This document shows, piece by piece, positions 47,524 to 58,784 of a DNA stretch of 64,000 bases; positions within the stretch are counted from its first letter, which is position 1; the number at the start of each line of letters is the position of its first letter. The stretch comes from Aplysia californica (Eukaryota; Mollusca; Gastropoda; Aplysiida; Aplysiidae), in assembly GCF_000002075.1 (NCBI RefSeq), contig NW_004797476.1, positions 123,327-187,326 of the forward strand, written 5' to 3'. The notes under the pieces are model-generated. The model was given only the letters and a program-made list of their open reading frames with translations, did no database searches and was not told where the DNA came from. The position numbers were made by a program, and so were the translations under genes.

Positions 47524-47698
47524 GTGGATTCCGTTTAAATAAAATGTGGTTAATCTGATAACTGTGGTAAACTGAACAAAAATATAATCCCTGATTTTCT
47601 TTTCATCTACTATTGGAGCAACTTCTCTAAACTGTAAACCCAGCTAAACCATAGAAAATCAGACGGTCCCACAGGTTTTAGTTTGAGTGGATTCCTTT
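47524..47698. repeat. MITE family M2 (about 178 bp), copy 1
   Basis: Left GTGGATTCCGTTTAAATAAA and right GGTTTTAGTTTGAGTGGATT then CC are inverted relatives. Interior words GGTTAATCTGATAACTGTGG and CTAAACCATAGAAAATCAGA match 51532-51708. It starts 82 bp after the LRRC34 stop. Confidence 0.78.
47538..47543 (+). terminator. Candidate LRRC34 poly(A) signal (AATAAA)
   Basis: First AATAAA after the stop, 97 nt downstream, and it lies inside the left end of an M2 MITE. A second AATAAA at 47941-47946 is the alternative. Confidence 0.35.
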
Positions 47699-48280
47699 GT
47701 ATATGTTTGTGATCAAAGGTTTTACGAATCACACAACGCATACACCACTCCTCCTGACGAAATACTAGCCTTTACTACTTATGAGCAATTACCGGTATAT
47801 CAATATTGCCATCAATGCTGATAAAGATGTTTCGTTTTATTTCTCAAATAGAGTTTCTATTAGAATCCCCTACCTTTTCTCTCACTCTTTGTACCTGGGA
47901 TACATCACTCTCTAAAAATTGCATCCTTTGTGCGTTTTTAAATAAAAAATTGCCATAGACATGTTAAGGACGTGTAATGTCATGTCTCTAATGGAGGAGT
48001 GAGCCATCTTGCAGTACATTTTTTGGTATGACTGAAGGTTGAAATATTCTTGTTCCTAGTACTAGTAGTCCCTACGTAAAACGAAGGGCAGTCAAGTGGA
48101 TCCTCAATACAGCTTGGACTGGTGTAGGGAGGAAGTAGTACAGGTGGCTTGGGGATTTGGAGGGGGGGGGGGAGCAACAGACTGACCACTGTAGATGGTC
48201 AGCATTTTGATCCAAATGGGGGATTGATTGATACAATCATAACAACTGCCCTTTCCAGGACTGGTCAGTCAGTCCCTTAG
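47699..48280. other. Downstream flank of LRRC34
   Basis: No gene seen. Could be 3'UTR if the second AATAAA is used; otherwise intergenic. Confidence 0.4.
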
Positions 48281-48404
48281 CACTTTGTCATAACATCTCG
48301 CCAATTGGCGATGCTTACTGTCCTGTTTCTTTGGGTTTCCCCCAAAATGCCTTTGCCTTTAATGGCAAGGGTTTTTACTATAAGAGCCTTGTGATAGCAA
48401 AGTG
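48281..48404. mobile_element. Short TTAA-type MITE, 124 bp
   Basis: Left TTAG then CACTTTGTCATAACA; right, read inward, TTAA then CACTTTGCTATCACA. The terminal repeats agree, and one target copy is TTAA while the other appears mutated to TTAG. Non-coding. Confidence 0.68.
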
Positions 48405-48466
48405 TTAAACCATGACAAGAACACTCAACTTTCTTTCAAGCAATGTCTATTTCTTATTGTTTAGAA

Positions 48467-48828
48467 CAGGCATGGGCAAGCGTAGCTATTTTGTGGGATG
48501 GATTCTAAATATTTTGTGTGCTGATGCAGGAGAATACTGGATGAAATCGATTGAAATACTTATGCTCTCAAAAGTGAGACTAATATTAGAACATTAGCAT
48601 GTCACTCACGGGCATTTCATAAGATAGAATATTAGGTCTATTGCTTCCAGCTGGACTGGGAACTATTGATTAAAATTAAAATTTTTGGGGTGAATAAATC
48701 TATTTCTACCTTTTTGCTTGCCACATTCACTGTTGGTATTAATTACTAGTTTGACTCGTTGGCTGGACTGAAATTGCGCTCTAGCTGAATATGGTCTGAG
48801 GGCTGTTGTTGTAGTTTGCCCATTCCTG
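48467..48828 (+). mobile_element. hAT-type non-autonomous element, 362 bp, with perfect 8-bp target duplication
   Basis: GTTTAGAA stands at 48459-48466 and again at 48829-48836. The ends CAGGCATGGGCAA and, read inward, CAGGAATGGGCAA are hAT-style terminal repeats. No transposase. A diverged relative is at 24590-24957. Confidence 0.92.
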
Positions 48829-48836
48829 GTTTAGAA

Positions 48837-50013
48837 ATTCCAAATGATCAGAGCAGCCCAAATGAATTAAGAAAAATAAGAATAAATCACAGAGCACAGC
48901 ATGACATCTCATCTTCACAGCTCTCTTGCGAGTAGTTATCGTGGCTTTCCACCATCGAGGTGAGAAACTGACCCTACTCTACTCTACTGGACCTTTCGTC
49001 TTTAATGATGTAACTTGAAGACTCTCGAAGAAATCTGAGCACTATGGAATCACTGATATTCATTCTATGATGACATCTGACAGTGTAAGATAGTACTTGT
49101 AACTTGCAATGCAGCATCAGACTTTGAGCATAGATCCGTAAACTTATCTCATTGAGCCTTTTGTTTTTGTAGATGGAAAGGATAAGATTCACATAACATT
49201 TTATGTTTTTTTATCTTTCTGAATTCATTCAATTCAAGTGCTTGCCTCGAAATCAGACAAAGACTTCAATTGTATAGCCTATAATCACTGTCCTTGCTAA
49301 GATAGATGCAGGCCTTTTTTTAGAAAGCTCTGTGTTTGAAATCGTTCCCCTAGACTTTGATTGTATATGGAATCTTTAGTATAGGATTAGGAGAATTTAA
49401 GATTTCAAAACTGATCTCTATGATAGGGGAAAAAAAGTCAATGAATACAAAGTGTATGTTGTATGCGGGCAGGAGAACAACAGTACCCCCATAAACATGT
49501 AAATATAATACGGATAATATTATCTTGGTGTGATATGTGCAGCTTATTTCTTACATATTGTAAAGAAAAACCAGTGTATGGATTTGTGAATCACAATTTT
49601 GGGGGCAGCAAAAGTACAAGAAGTCGTCCTTGTGTTGCCTGTATGAATGTGGTGAAAGTGTGAATATTGGAATGTACAGTTTGAATGAATTTATTAAAAA
49701 AATGGAACTTGTCTTATGTATTCTTGAAGTTTTTTTTTCATAAATTTTAATAAGATTGCCACACAAATACATCATATTTAATAAGTGCTGAAGATTAGAG
49801 GTGTTACTAGTATAATACTAGAGTTGTAGTTGTTGCTGGATCGATAACAACAACAACAGTTGTAGTTGTAGAAATTTTATGCCCCGTCGGACACAATCTT
49901 GACTTGATCTTTGGGGCAGACTTTGACCCTGCCCATCAGGGCAATTTAGGGTATTTTGACACTAGTAAAAATTCCACTGTCTCAGAAGTGTTGAGTCAAG
50001 GTTGAAAGAATAC
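48837..50013. other. Intergenic DNA
   Basis: No gene seen. A short family B SINE remnant in minus orientation lies at about 49780-49815 (AAGTGCTGAAGATTAGAGGT), and an AAC-type run at 49846-49872. Confidence 0.45.
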
Positions 50014-50017
50014 TTAA

Positions 50018-50238
50018 CCCCTTCGTGACAGCTCCCGTACACCATACATCCAACATTGTGTTCCATGATACCGTCCTCCTAGTACGTCCTAAAATCAGCC
50101 GATTATGGCAATCGCGTGGACCTTACTATATACATACACCGTAAGGGATTTTATAACTGCACTACAATAGCTTTGAATGTCCTGGCTATCTAAAATTGGG
50201 TACAGTAAAAGTTGGAAAAACCATACGCCATAAAGTGG
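50018..50238. mobile_element. TTAA-type MITE candidate, 221 bp
   Basis: TTAA at 50014-50017 and 50239-50242. The left end CCCCTTCGTGACAGC and the right end read inward, CCACTTTATGGCGTA, agree only partly. Size and target site fit, but the match is weak. Confidence 0.45.
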
Positions 50239-50310
50239 TTAAACCACAGATGGACTTCCTGCAGATTTATACTTGTACTGTCAGATGTGCTCATCCCGTA
50301 CTAGACACAG

Positions 50311-50461
50311 GGTTGTTGGTGGTTGGAAGGTGCTCTGGTGTGGTTTGCTCCTTCTTTCCTATCAAATATCTATCGTCCTAATCTCTCCTCCTTTTGTTGT
50401 TTATTTTTGTCGCACCCTTGTAACACCTCTAATCTTCAGCACTTATGACCTAATTAAAACA
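50311..50461 (+). repeat. SINE-like family B copy
   Basis: GTTGGTGGTTGGAAGGTGCT, TGTGGTTTGCTCCTTCTTTC, then CACCTCTAATCTTCAGCACT. The final tail is cut at ACCTAATTAAAAC. Confidence 0.76.
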
Positions 50462-51531
50462 GACCCCCCCCGGGGTTAGCAATATTATTACGGACTAGTT
50501 GGTTACCCCGTTTGATGAACGGACTCAAAAGAATCGATCGTCACGTCATTGTGGGACCAGTGCGCACTGCATCTTGTTTACAATGGCGCCTAAGAAGACA
50601 GACTTTCCCAAGATTAGATCTAAACGAAACTAATGAAAAACTGATAATCAAACTACAGTGACTTCTGACTCCTTAATATAACTGCACCCTTTAAATGATT
50701 CTGAACCACCATTACTTTTTTCAAATTTGAAAGTTGAGTGGTTAGAAAATTTTAAAGCAACTAAAGTGACGAACTTTCACAAATATAATATACAGACGAA
50801 GCTCACCCAGATTAATCACTCCTTTTTGTATCCACATGTTTGCACTAACTGCCGCCAGTCCAAGTTAATCTCCCGTACAAACCACCACTTCCCACCCTTT
50901 CATTTATTTATATTTCATTTAATTACACTGTCCATCACCATTTAAATAACTTAGTAGTGTTGACAAAGGAGTCAAACTTATACCATGACACTGTCCAAGA
51001 TGTAACATTTTTACCAAACAAGATGTCAACCTGTCCAGGACAATCGCTTTTCTCCTCGAAATGGGTAGTCGTCTTGGACAATTTCACGTGTACATAAGAA
51101 ATGATGAGCCATTTTCTCTCCTACAATATCAATAATATAATTAGTTCTGTTCCAAGACTGCAGAGAAAGGAGAAAGAACTGTTAAAATGGCAACTGAGAA
51201 CTTCTTGTTTGTTTGTTTGAGTAAAAAGAAGCATATCGATAAAACAATGGTCATTTAGTGCAAGAAAAATAAGACAGATAGAATCAAAGGAGGAAAAGTA
51301 AAGAAATAGGACCTACCAGTAGTGCCCTCTAACCACCCACTCTTAACTTCTGAGAATCTGTTTAGACAATTTACTATTATGTAGGACAACTGGAATGTCT
51401 TAAAAAAAACCCACACACATAGAAAAAGTAATAGATGACAAAATTGTGACTTGTTTACCACAAACAGAAGAAACACTCATTATGTCACATAAAACAAATC
51501 ATGTCTGAAAACTAAACTTTAAAATATTGTA
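50462..51531. other. Intergenic DNA
   Basis: No gene seen. A degraded M1 MITE relative lies at about 50985-51095 (ACTGTCCAAGATG, CTGTCCAGGACAATCGC, GTCGTCTTGGACAATTT). Confidence 0.45.
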
Positions 51532-51708
51532 CGGTGGAGTCTGCTTAAAGTGAACACAGTTAATCTGAAAACAGTGGTAATCCAGAACAAAAAATAAATA
51601 GAATCTCTCTTTTTTTTAAAAATTGAGCAATCTCTCCATACCAAAAACACAGCAAAATCAAAGAAAATCCAGGGGCCCTGCTGACGTCAGTTTAGACAGA
51701 CTCCACTG
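51532..51708. repeat. MITE family M2, copy 2
   Basis: Left CGGTGGAGTCTGCTTAAAGT and right GTCAGTTTAGACAGACTCCA then CTG are inverted relatives. TA precedes it and CA follows, consistent with a TA target with one mutated copy. A left-end piece of the family is also at 43236-43300. Confidence 0.82.
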
Positions 51709-53438
51709 CAATTTCAACAATCAGAATAAGGGAACTATGACTTCAACATCTTTCATTTAAATATGATTTATTGACATACGCAACACATGTGTTCTCACAG
51801 CTTTCATACAGTTCAGTGTCGTGCTGGCTGTGCCTGGTGTAATTTACAAATTCTACTGAAATTTCCGATTTAAAAGCAACATGGCTCTTAAGAAACATCC
51901 CAAAACTTTTCAGAAATCATAAACTGGTCACAGATGACAAGTATATGTGTACATCTGTTAGGGTGAATATAAATCAAGGAAAAGAAGATATGTATTTGAA
52001 AGTCTTACATTTTCAAAGTTCTAGTAAGAGTTTGATGGCAGTTGCAACACTAATAGGTCATATAAGCGCCAAAGATTAAAAGTGTTACTTGAGTTTAAAA
52101 GATGAAAAAAAAGAAAAAGGAAAGGTGACGATATATGTTTTATAGGAAAATGCACCCGCCAACCGCATAACGCAAATGAAAGAAAAGACATCCTATAGTG
52201 AGCCGTGTCCAGAGGCTGATTAGTCATTGTCCACTTTAACTGGATCACTTTATTTCATTTGCACACGGATAAGGCGCTTTAAAAAAGTCAGAGGAAGTTA
52301 TGAACAACATGACGATCCAAACAGCAATACACCTGGCCCACATACCCCACATCTGACAATTACTACATCTCCCCTTGACACCCCATGATATAACAGGACA
52401 GAAAAAGTAAAGTGAAGTAAAGAGCAACTTGTGCTTCCAAAGTTGAAAATTCCTGCAATTAATATCCACTGACTTGTTGAAGTTTGCTTTTTTCTACAGC
52501 TTCTAGTCATGCAACACTACAAGCAAATGTAAACATCTTATAGGATATATGAATAATAAAATTAAAAAATACGCTAAAACAAACAGCAAATTTTCAAATC
52601 TGCAGTACATACTTTATGACGAAGGAAACTACAATGTGCAAATAAAATGAATGATCTTAGATCACAATAAAAAATACTGACTGCTGTACATAATTTAAGA
52701 TCTACTTTGCCTTGCCATTAGTACATAGTTATCAGCAAACAAAATGAGGAAAAAACAAAACCCAAACAAATAAACTGTTTCAGGAGAAAAACCATATAGA
52801 AATACAAAGTATACAAACAGAGGAAATAGTAAGTACAGAAAAAGGCCAATCAAATCGTAACCTTGCGGCAACCCCCCCCCCCCCCCCCAAACCAAGAGTA
52901 GAGAAGAAAAAAAGAAAGATCACCTACTATCAAGAATATGATGTGATATTAGGTTACAGATATAAAGTACGCCTGCAGGAATTGTATTGTAAGGTACAAA
53001 TATCTTTGGTAAGCAGTGTAAATGTTCTAATCCAAGAAAGCAATTTTTTTTCAGGAGGGAGAAAAAACCGATTCATTCTTTAAAAAGTTCTACCTAACTA
53101 CAATATTTATTTTTTTCTTGCTTTTTCCTGCTTATGGAACAATAATTTTGACAAGATTTTTCTTGAGCACATGCAACAGATACCATAGGTTAAGAAACTG
53201 CAATAACAATTTTTCCTCTCTAAAGTTTGGGTTTAGTACATCTAAACAGCTGTAAGGGTATATAAGATGAAGGACCTCTGAGAATAATAATGTAGGCTAC
53301 ATCTCTGATAGGACCCAGCTAAGTAAGTTGAGGCCATGAAAACTTCTCAAATGACCAAAGTTCAAGAATGCCTCATTTTGGGATTTGAACCAGGGCTCAC
53401 CTGCACCACATTCTGGCAAAATACTAGCTGAGCAAATG
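51709..53438. other. AT-rich DNA between convergent genes
   Basis: No coding signal. TTTATT at 51767-51772 is AATAAA on the minus strand and could end an exceptionally long ICMT transcript, but nothing ties it to that gene. Minus-strand family B SINE at 52020-52170; C-run at 52873-52891. Confidence 0.4.
52020..52170 (-). repeat. SINE-like family B copy, minus strand
   Basis: Reads AGTAAGAGTTTGATGGCAGT then TGCAACACTAATAGGTCATA on the plus strand, the reverse of the family tail, and ends in CACCCGCCAACCGC, the reverse of the head. Confidence 0.72.
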
Positions 53439-53841
53439 TGAGGCAGCGTGGTGGAATCAGGCTCTTGTCAAAATTATCAAAGTGAAGAAACTTGCATTTT
53501 TCCACAGGTATGTGAATTTTTATCAAATTTTTTGTTTTTTGGCTCAACACCTTTCATGCCCGTTAAAGAACTAATTTCTGTGTGGATTTTTCTGAAAAAC
53601 GTTTATTAAAAGCACTCTTAAGCTAAAGAAATAACTAATCTTTGGTGGCCATTTTCTCACTAATTTTACCTCTGAAAACAGGTAACCCCACCTCCTTCAT
53701 TTGCAAATATCTCGACTTGTATTCAAGAAAAATGGATATTTTTTTCATCCAAATAAAGATAACTAAACAAGCTATAAGATGATACCAATAACTCTACATG
53801 CTCAAAAATTGACGAGAGCCTGATTCCACCACACTGCCTTA
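53439..53841. mobile_element. MITE family M4 (about 400 bp), copy 1
   Basis: Left GGCAGCGTGGTGGAATCAGG and right, read inward, GGCAGTGTGGTGGAATCAGG differ once in 20, and the match runs on for about 15 more bases. The interior GTGGCCATTTTCTCACTAAT and CAAATATCTCGACTTGTATT recur in 63487-63932. Superfamily unknown. Confidence 0.85.
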
Positions 53842-54417
53842 CAAATGATGTGCAGACTACTACTACTATTACAGCAAACACAGGGGAACACGAGGGACTG
53901 TGATATGGAGAGGGTGATATGTGCCTTTAACTGGTGGAGAGCATACAAAACGGCTCATCTTTGTTGACAGTAGTGCTGAAGCGTTTTTCTCATAAACATG
54001 AGGGCATCCTGGCTGGGCATAAATGTTTTGGACTGCAAATATATATAAAAGTTGTGAGTCTGATTCCTGTTACCGCTGAGCAGAACGTTGCATCCTTCAG
54101 AAAAGTAGCCAGTTGTATTGTCTTTCTTTGTTTACCTAGCTGCAAATGAGTACTTGGCAATTGCTTCAGATAGGAATATAAGGATGACAGCAGGATGCGC
54201 TTAAAAGGCTGCAAAACTGTTGTATCCACAAAGTGGACTGAAATTGTAATTCTGAAAAAAGACCAGACAGGTTAACAAAGTCATTGTGAATATAACATTA
54301 GAACCTTCAGACAGGATGCTTAACTTCAAATGAGAATGTTGGTTTTAAACTTTAACGGGCATAAGTTGAAGGGCATTTTTGTTTTAGCACAAGTCACATG
54401 TTATTGTCTCAGAAATT
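53842..54417. other. Intergenic DNA
   Basis: Nothing recognisable. Confidence 0.4.
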
Positions 54418-54675
54418 TTTTTGTTTAGCTTTAGTATGGTTTTACGACTGTTACAACTGCATACGGTCATATGAGCGCCAAGGGGTGGATGTCAACAGAG
54501 AAGTCCTTACAGGGAATCAGACTTACTCTGCTCACCTCTCTAGCTTCAACAGCACAAAGTCTGCGTCAATTATCAAGGCACCCTGGAAATAGCGGGTCAC
54601 AAGAGTGTGACAAATATACAAAAGAAGTAGAGGAAGAATGATGATAGTAAGGATTAGGAAAGAAAAAGCAGCAGT
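54418..54675 (-). repeat. SINE-like family C copy, minus strand
   Basis: In reverse it ends GGCGCTCATATGACCGTATG then CAGTTGTAAC and CGTAAAACCATACTAAAGC, the same tail as families A and B. Its middle (AGGGGTGGATGTCAACAGAG on the plus strand) is unique to this family and is shared with 56440-56705. Confidence 0.78.
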
Positions 54676-55487
54676 TCCCTGTTGTAGTTCAGGCAGTTAG
54701 GAGCATGACATCGATGAATCAGCCCATTTACAATTCTACTGTGCATAAAACAGGTTAATGTCCTTCCTTTGGGAATGGCCTAAAGACCCTTCAGTCAGTA
54801 GTACTGCCCCGGGGGGATCAGAAAAGTTTACAGTCACATTTTAAAATGATGTTGTTATGAAAACACACACAAATGGAAACAAGGAATGGGAACATGGTAA
54901 GCAACTACACAGCATACACAAAGCTTTCAGCAAGAACAAAATTTGAAGGCAAGTTATGAATTTATGCAAGGCCCTTTTGATAAAACCAAAAATAAAACCA
55001 CTACATGTATCAGAATTGTTACCTACTCAATGCAAAACCAATAGTTTTCTACTCAAAACTTGGAAACATTTCATATAACATGGTTACTCAAAATACCCCA
55101 GTTATTATAATCACATTCATACTTTTTCACAGTTTGCATTGTGGCAAAATGGCATTTTACATTTTTAGAGTACAAAAATCTAATTTACATACTAGAAAAA
55201 AGTCAGGTAATGAAATGACTGTATAGAAGGATTTAAAAGAAACAGATACTGGCAAAGTGAGGCGAAAGAGGAATGTCAGGAAGGAAGGAAGGAAGGAAGG
55301 AAGGAAGGAAGGGAGGGAGGGAGGAATGAAGGAAGGAAGGAAAAAAAAATCAGAGATGATAGAGAGGGAGGGAGAAGGAGAAAGAGAGCAAGGGAATAAA
55401 GTATAGACAGTTGAAGGGATAGGTGAAAGTATGGTTTTATAGAAAGCATAATGTTAGGGTAAGTTTCTATTTTTTGTTAGTTTAATA
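54676..55487. other. Intergenic DNA with GGAA microsatellite
   Basis: (GGAA)n with GGGA interruptions at 55279-55350. Otherwise nothing recognisable. Confidence 0.5.
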
Positions 55488-55489
55488 AA

Positions 55490-55625
55490 AAAGTTTTAGT
55501 AAGTGTTTTGCAGCACTTGCCACATAATAAGTCATATAAGAGCAGAAGATTAGAGGTGTTACTAGAGAGTAACATACAATGAAAAGAAAGATGAGAAGCT
55601 AAGGACGATAGGCGCTTGACCGATA
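55490..55625 (-). repeat. SINE-like family B copy, minus strand, 5'-truncated
   Basis: GTTTTAGTAAGTGTTTTGCA then AGCAGAAGATTAGAGGTGTT and AAGGACGATAGG correspond to the reversed tail and body. The head is missing. Confidence 0.72.
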
Positions 55626-55827
55626 TTTTTAAATGTGTTGGATGAGACAAAACTGATCAACTGTTCAAGTTGGCACCATGGGACACATCATAAACTACAT
55701 AACAGTGCCTGTGACTGTGTAAGCGTGGCTATTGCTTCATAACAGGCACCACAGGAACAAGGAATAAATGGATGATTGTAAATGTTTTGCACTGCATCAA
55801 CAAAAACGTACACATAATCTAGGGCAG

Positions 55828-55920
55828 AGATCTCAAACAACTCAAATTACTCAGGGGGTCGCTGGAGGTAGAGTTTGGGTGAGCCTGGGAGATATCAAGA
55901 CCTGGTAGCGCTTCCTTGTA
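55828..55920 (+). mobile_element. Possible hAT left-end fragment
   Basis: CAGAGATCTCAAACAACTCA followed by CTCAGGGGGTCGCTGGAGG resembles the CAGNGGTCTCAAAC terminus of many hAT elements. No right end or target duplication was found. Confidence 0.35.
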
Positions 55921-55945
55921 CGTAACTCGGCCACATTTAGCTACC

Positions 55946-56198
55946 TTATAATTACAAAGTTTTATAGCATATTTTGTGGCCATTTTGAGTTATTAAGACC
56001 ATGAGGCCAAAAAACCAAATGCTCTATCTACTCTGTCAGAGTCATAAGATTACTTTAAGTTGTTATATATTCAGAGATTTAAAGAATTGTATTCTAAAAA
56101 AGCTTGACATTTTTTAAAAACTTCAAATTCTTTATGTCAAATTTCTCAAAACTAGGTACTGAGCAGATAGATCTTTGCTATTCTAAGGTAGCGATTTG
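55946..56198 (+). repeat. MITE family M3, copy 4
   Basis: Left CTACCTTATAATTACAAAGT then TTTATAGC; right GATCTTTGCTATTCTAAGGT then AGC, inverted relatives. The interior GACCATGAGGCCAAAAAACC is shared with the other copies. Confidence 0.82.
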
Positions 56199-56439
56199 GC
56201 ATGAAGAAGGAAGCTGCTGAGAACCTCAGTATGGCTTGAAGATGCTCCTCAGTAAGTTTGGAGTAAGAAATGACAACCCTAGCTTAAAAAAACAGGGTGC
56301 TGCACAGTGGCAATCAGTAAATTGCATGTTTTAAAGATAGTCTGTAATGGTGTGATCTTGAGCATCATGTGACATTGATGAATATAATTATTGTATTTAA
56401 TTTGCAAAGTTTTGCTATTTCTCTAAGCCAAATGTCTTT

Positions 56440-56705
56440 TAGTTTTAGTAAGGTTTACGGTGCTTGCAACAGCATCAGGTCAAATGAACGCCAAGGGGTG
56501 GATGTCAACAGAGAAGTCCCAACAGGGAATCAGGCTTACTCTGCTCACCTCTCTAGCCTCAACAGCTTCGACTATCAAGGTACCCCAGAAATAGCAGTTC
56601 ACAAGAGAGAGACAAACATACAAACGAAGTAGAGAGACAAACATACAAAAGAAATAGAGAAACAAAGACAATAGTAAGGACGAGGAAAGAAAAAGCAGCC
56701 AAATT
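56440..56705 (-). repeat. SINE-like family C copy, minus strand
   Basis: AGGTTTACGGTGCTTGCAAC then AGGGGTGGATGTCAACAGAG and CTTACTCTGCTCACCTCTCT match 54418-54675. AAACATACAAA-type duplications enlarge the body. Confidence 0.8.
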
Positions 56706-56764
56706 TCTGGGCGGAGCCAAATCAAAGTCATATTTCATTATTTTTCATTCACCAGAAAGTATGT

Positions 56765-56945
56765 ATGAGTAAGAGTTTTACAGCACTTGCAACACAATTA
56801 GATCATAAAAGTACTGACAATTAGAGGCAATAAAAGAGAGTAACAAACACAAAATAGGAGGAAAAGTAAGGATGATAGAAATCTGATAGGAAAGAAGGAG
56901 CAAACCACTTCAGAGTCAGAGCACCCACCAACCACTTACACATCA
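56765..56945 (-). repeat. SINE-like family B copy, minus strand
   Basis: GAGTAAGAGTTTTACAGCAC through GAGCAAACCACTTCAGAGTC and GCACCCACCAACCACTT. Full length. Confidence 0.8.
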
Positions 56946-58784
56946 GAAAATGAAAGTTTCCCAAGAGGTAAAAGAACACAAGGGAAAAAGATAGGTACAG
57001 TCAGAGAGAAGAGACACAGTGCAGCTTCAGGTTGGATTAAGTTTGAGGAAAATAGCACAAGCCTGAATAAAGCACACAGTGTCAAAAGTTATGGTCACAA
57101 GGCACTTTTCATATCAGTGTACAATCACCAACAGTCACGGAGAATAAGTCAAAATACATTTCAAAAGTGAAAAGAGAAAACATCTACAACAAAACAAGGT
57201 AAGTTATGTCTGAAAAATACATCTTTAAGGGAAAAAAACCCAACTTAAACTACATACCAGTATGCATTTTTTCACAGTTGAAGAAAAAAATACTTTGAAA
57301 GAGTAGATGATGCCTGTTAGCTAAGAATAATTTTCTTGGCAAACTCGATACACAATAAATAATTTTCAGTTATCATGTTTCAAGCTTGTGAACAAAAAGA
57401 GAGAGAGCCTGCCCATTTTCTTAGTCCATAAGATAACACAACAAATCTTTAAAATTAAATAACAAAACTGCGATGAATAACATTATTTATAGGCGCTCTT
57501 ACTTGCAAAGATGACAGGAAAGATCATGGCAAGGTGACAGAGGAGATAGCTACGAGATTTGGGTACATACGGGGGGTGGGGGTGGGAAAGAAAAAATCTA
57601 GAGAAGTGAACAATTATTCCACATACTTTTAAGAGGAAAACCAAGGGAAAAAAAGGAGAAAGATTCTCAATTATGATGGCGGATAGTTAAACAGTTTTGT
57701 ATACTGCTATGAACCCTTTGAACCCAAAATACAAATAATTTGGTTGGTGTTGCCGGTCGATGTGCCCCAAATGCTCTTTATATTGATACTCCACTATTAC
57801 CTCGAACCCAACCAAGTGAACAGGCCCACCAGTGTGGAGACTGCAGAGTTCAAAGGATTAAACCAAACTACCTAAGCGTCTATATTTCTTCACTACTCTC
57901 TTACTAAGAAGGTGGAAGGATGAGTTCAGTGAAAGGTCTAGTGAGAGGTCTAACTGTACAAAATACAAAAACTAAAATGATTCTAAATAGCAAATGTTAT
58001 ATACACAGAATTAAATCAGAGGAACAAGAAAGAGGGGCAGTCAGGTGTGAAAGAAGTTATCCTAGACTCGAGATATCATCACATGTGAGAGAATAGACTA
58101 AAAACATTTCTCACAATGTGCTGACATATTTCCACACTACATTTTTCAAAACTGCAGTGTAAAAATAAAACGGGTCTTCAAATGGCACAGCCAATTTTCG
58201 CACCACATGAATTGTTCTTTTTCTGCGCTTGGAGAGCCATAACATTTCTCAAAAGCAACCTTTTCTTGTGTGAATTTCAACTTGAAAAATTACTGGTTTA
58301 CAGAAGACCTTGACAGCTTTAGAGGAATCAAAACATTGTTAAAATACTGTCACATAAGCAAAACAACAGTTTTTAAACATATATTTTTTTAAAAATAGAA
58401 ACTAATTTACGATGAAACATTTTTTTGGTATAATATCGTATTCATACTGTCCCATGACTAAAGATCAAGAACTGTTAAAATGGCCACTGAGAACTTTTAA
58501 AAAATCTACCTTTTGACAACTGCAACATTTAAGGAAAGACATAAGAAAAAGTAACAGGTGACAAAAATGGGACTAGCAGAACTCATGTTCTTGACACTCC
58601 TTGCATCACACTCATAGGGGAAAAAATTGTTCAGAGACACACATCAGCCACTGTTTGAAGGAACTTTTAACAATAACTTTCAATGAGAAGACACAATGTG
58701 ATCAATGGAAATACTCACTAATGTCCAAACTGCTATTGTTGTGTTCAAATCCCAATCCAGAATTCAATTCACTAGTTCTAGTTA
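56946..58784. other. AT-rich DNA between convergent genes
   Basis: No gene seen apart from the TTAA candidate at 57714-57857. The unusual lack of other repeats here is compatible with ICMT 3'UTR, but unproven. Confidence 0.4.
57714..57857. mobile_element. Short TTAA-type MITE candidate, 144 bp
   Basis: Left TGAA then CCCTTTGAACCC; right, read inward, TTAA then TCCTTTGAACTC. The target would be TTAA with one copy mutated. Terminal match is 10 of 12. Confidence 0.55.

Noticed and set aside
50573-50625. Possible first exon (ATGGCGCCTAAGAAG) with good Kozak context
   Set aside because: Only about 17 codons before a stop, no convincing donor and no downstream exon; more likely chance or part of a repeat.
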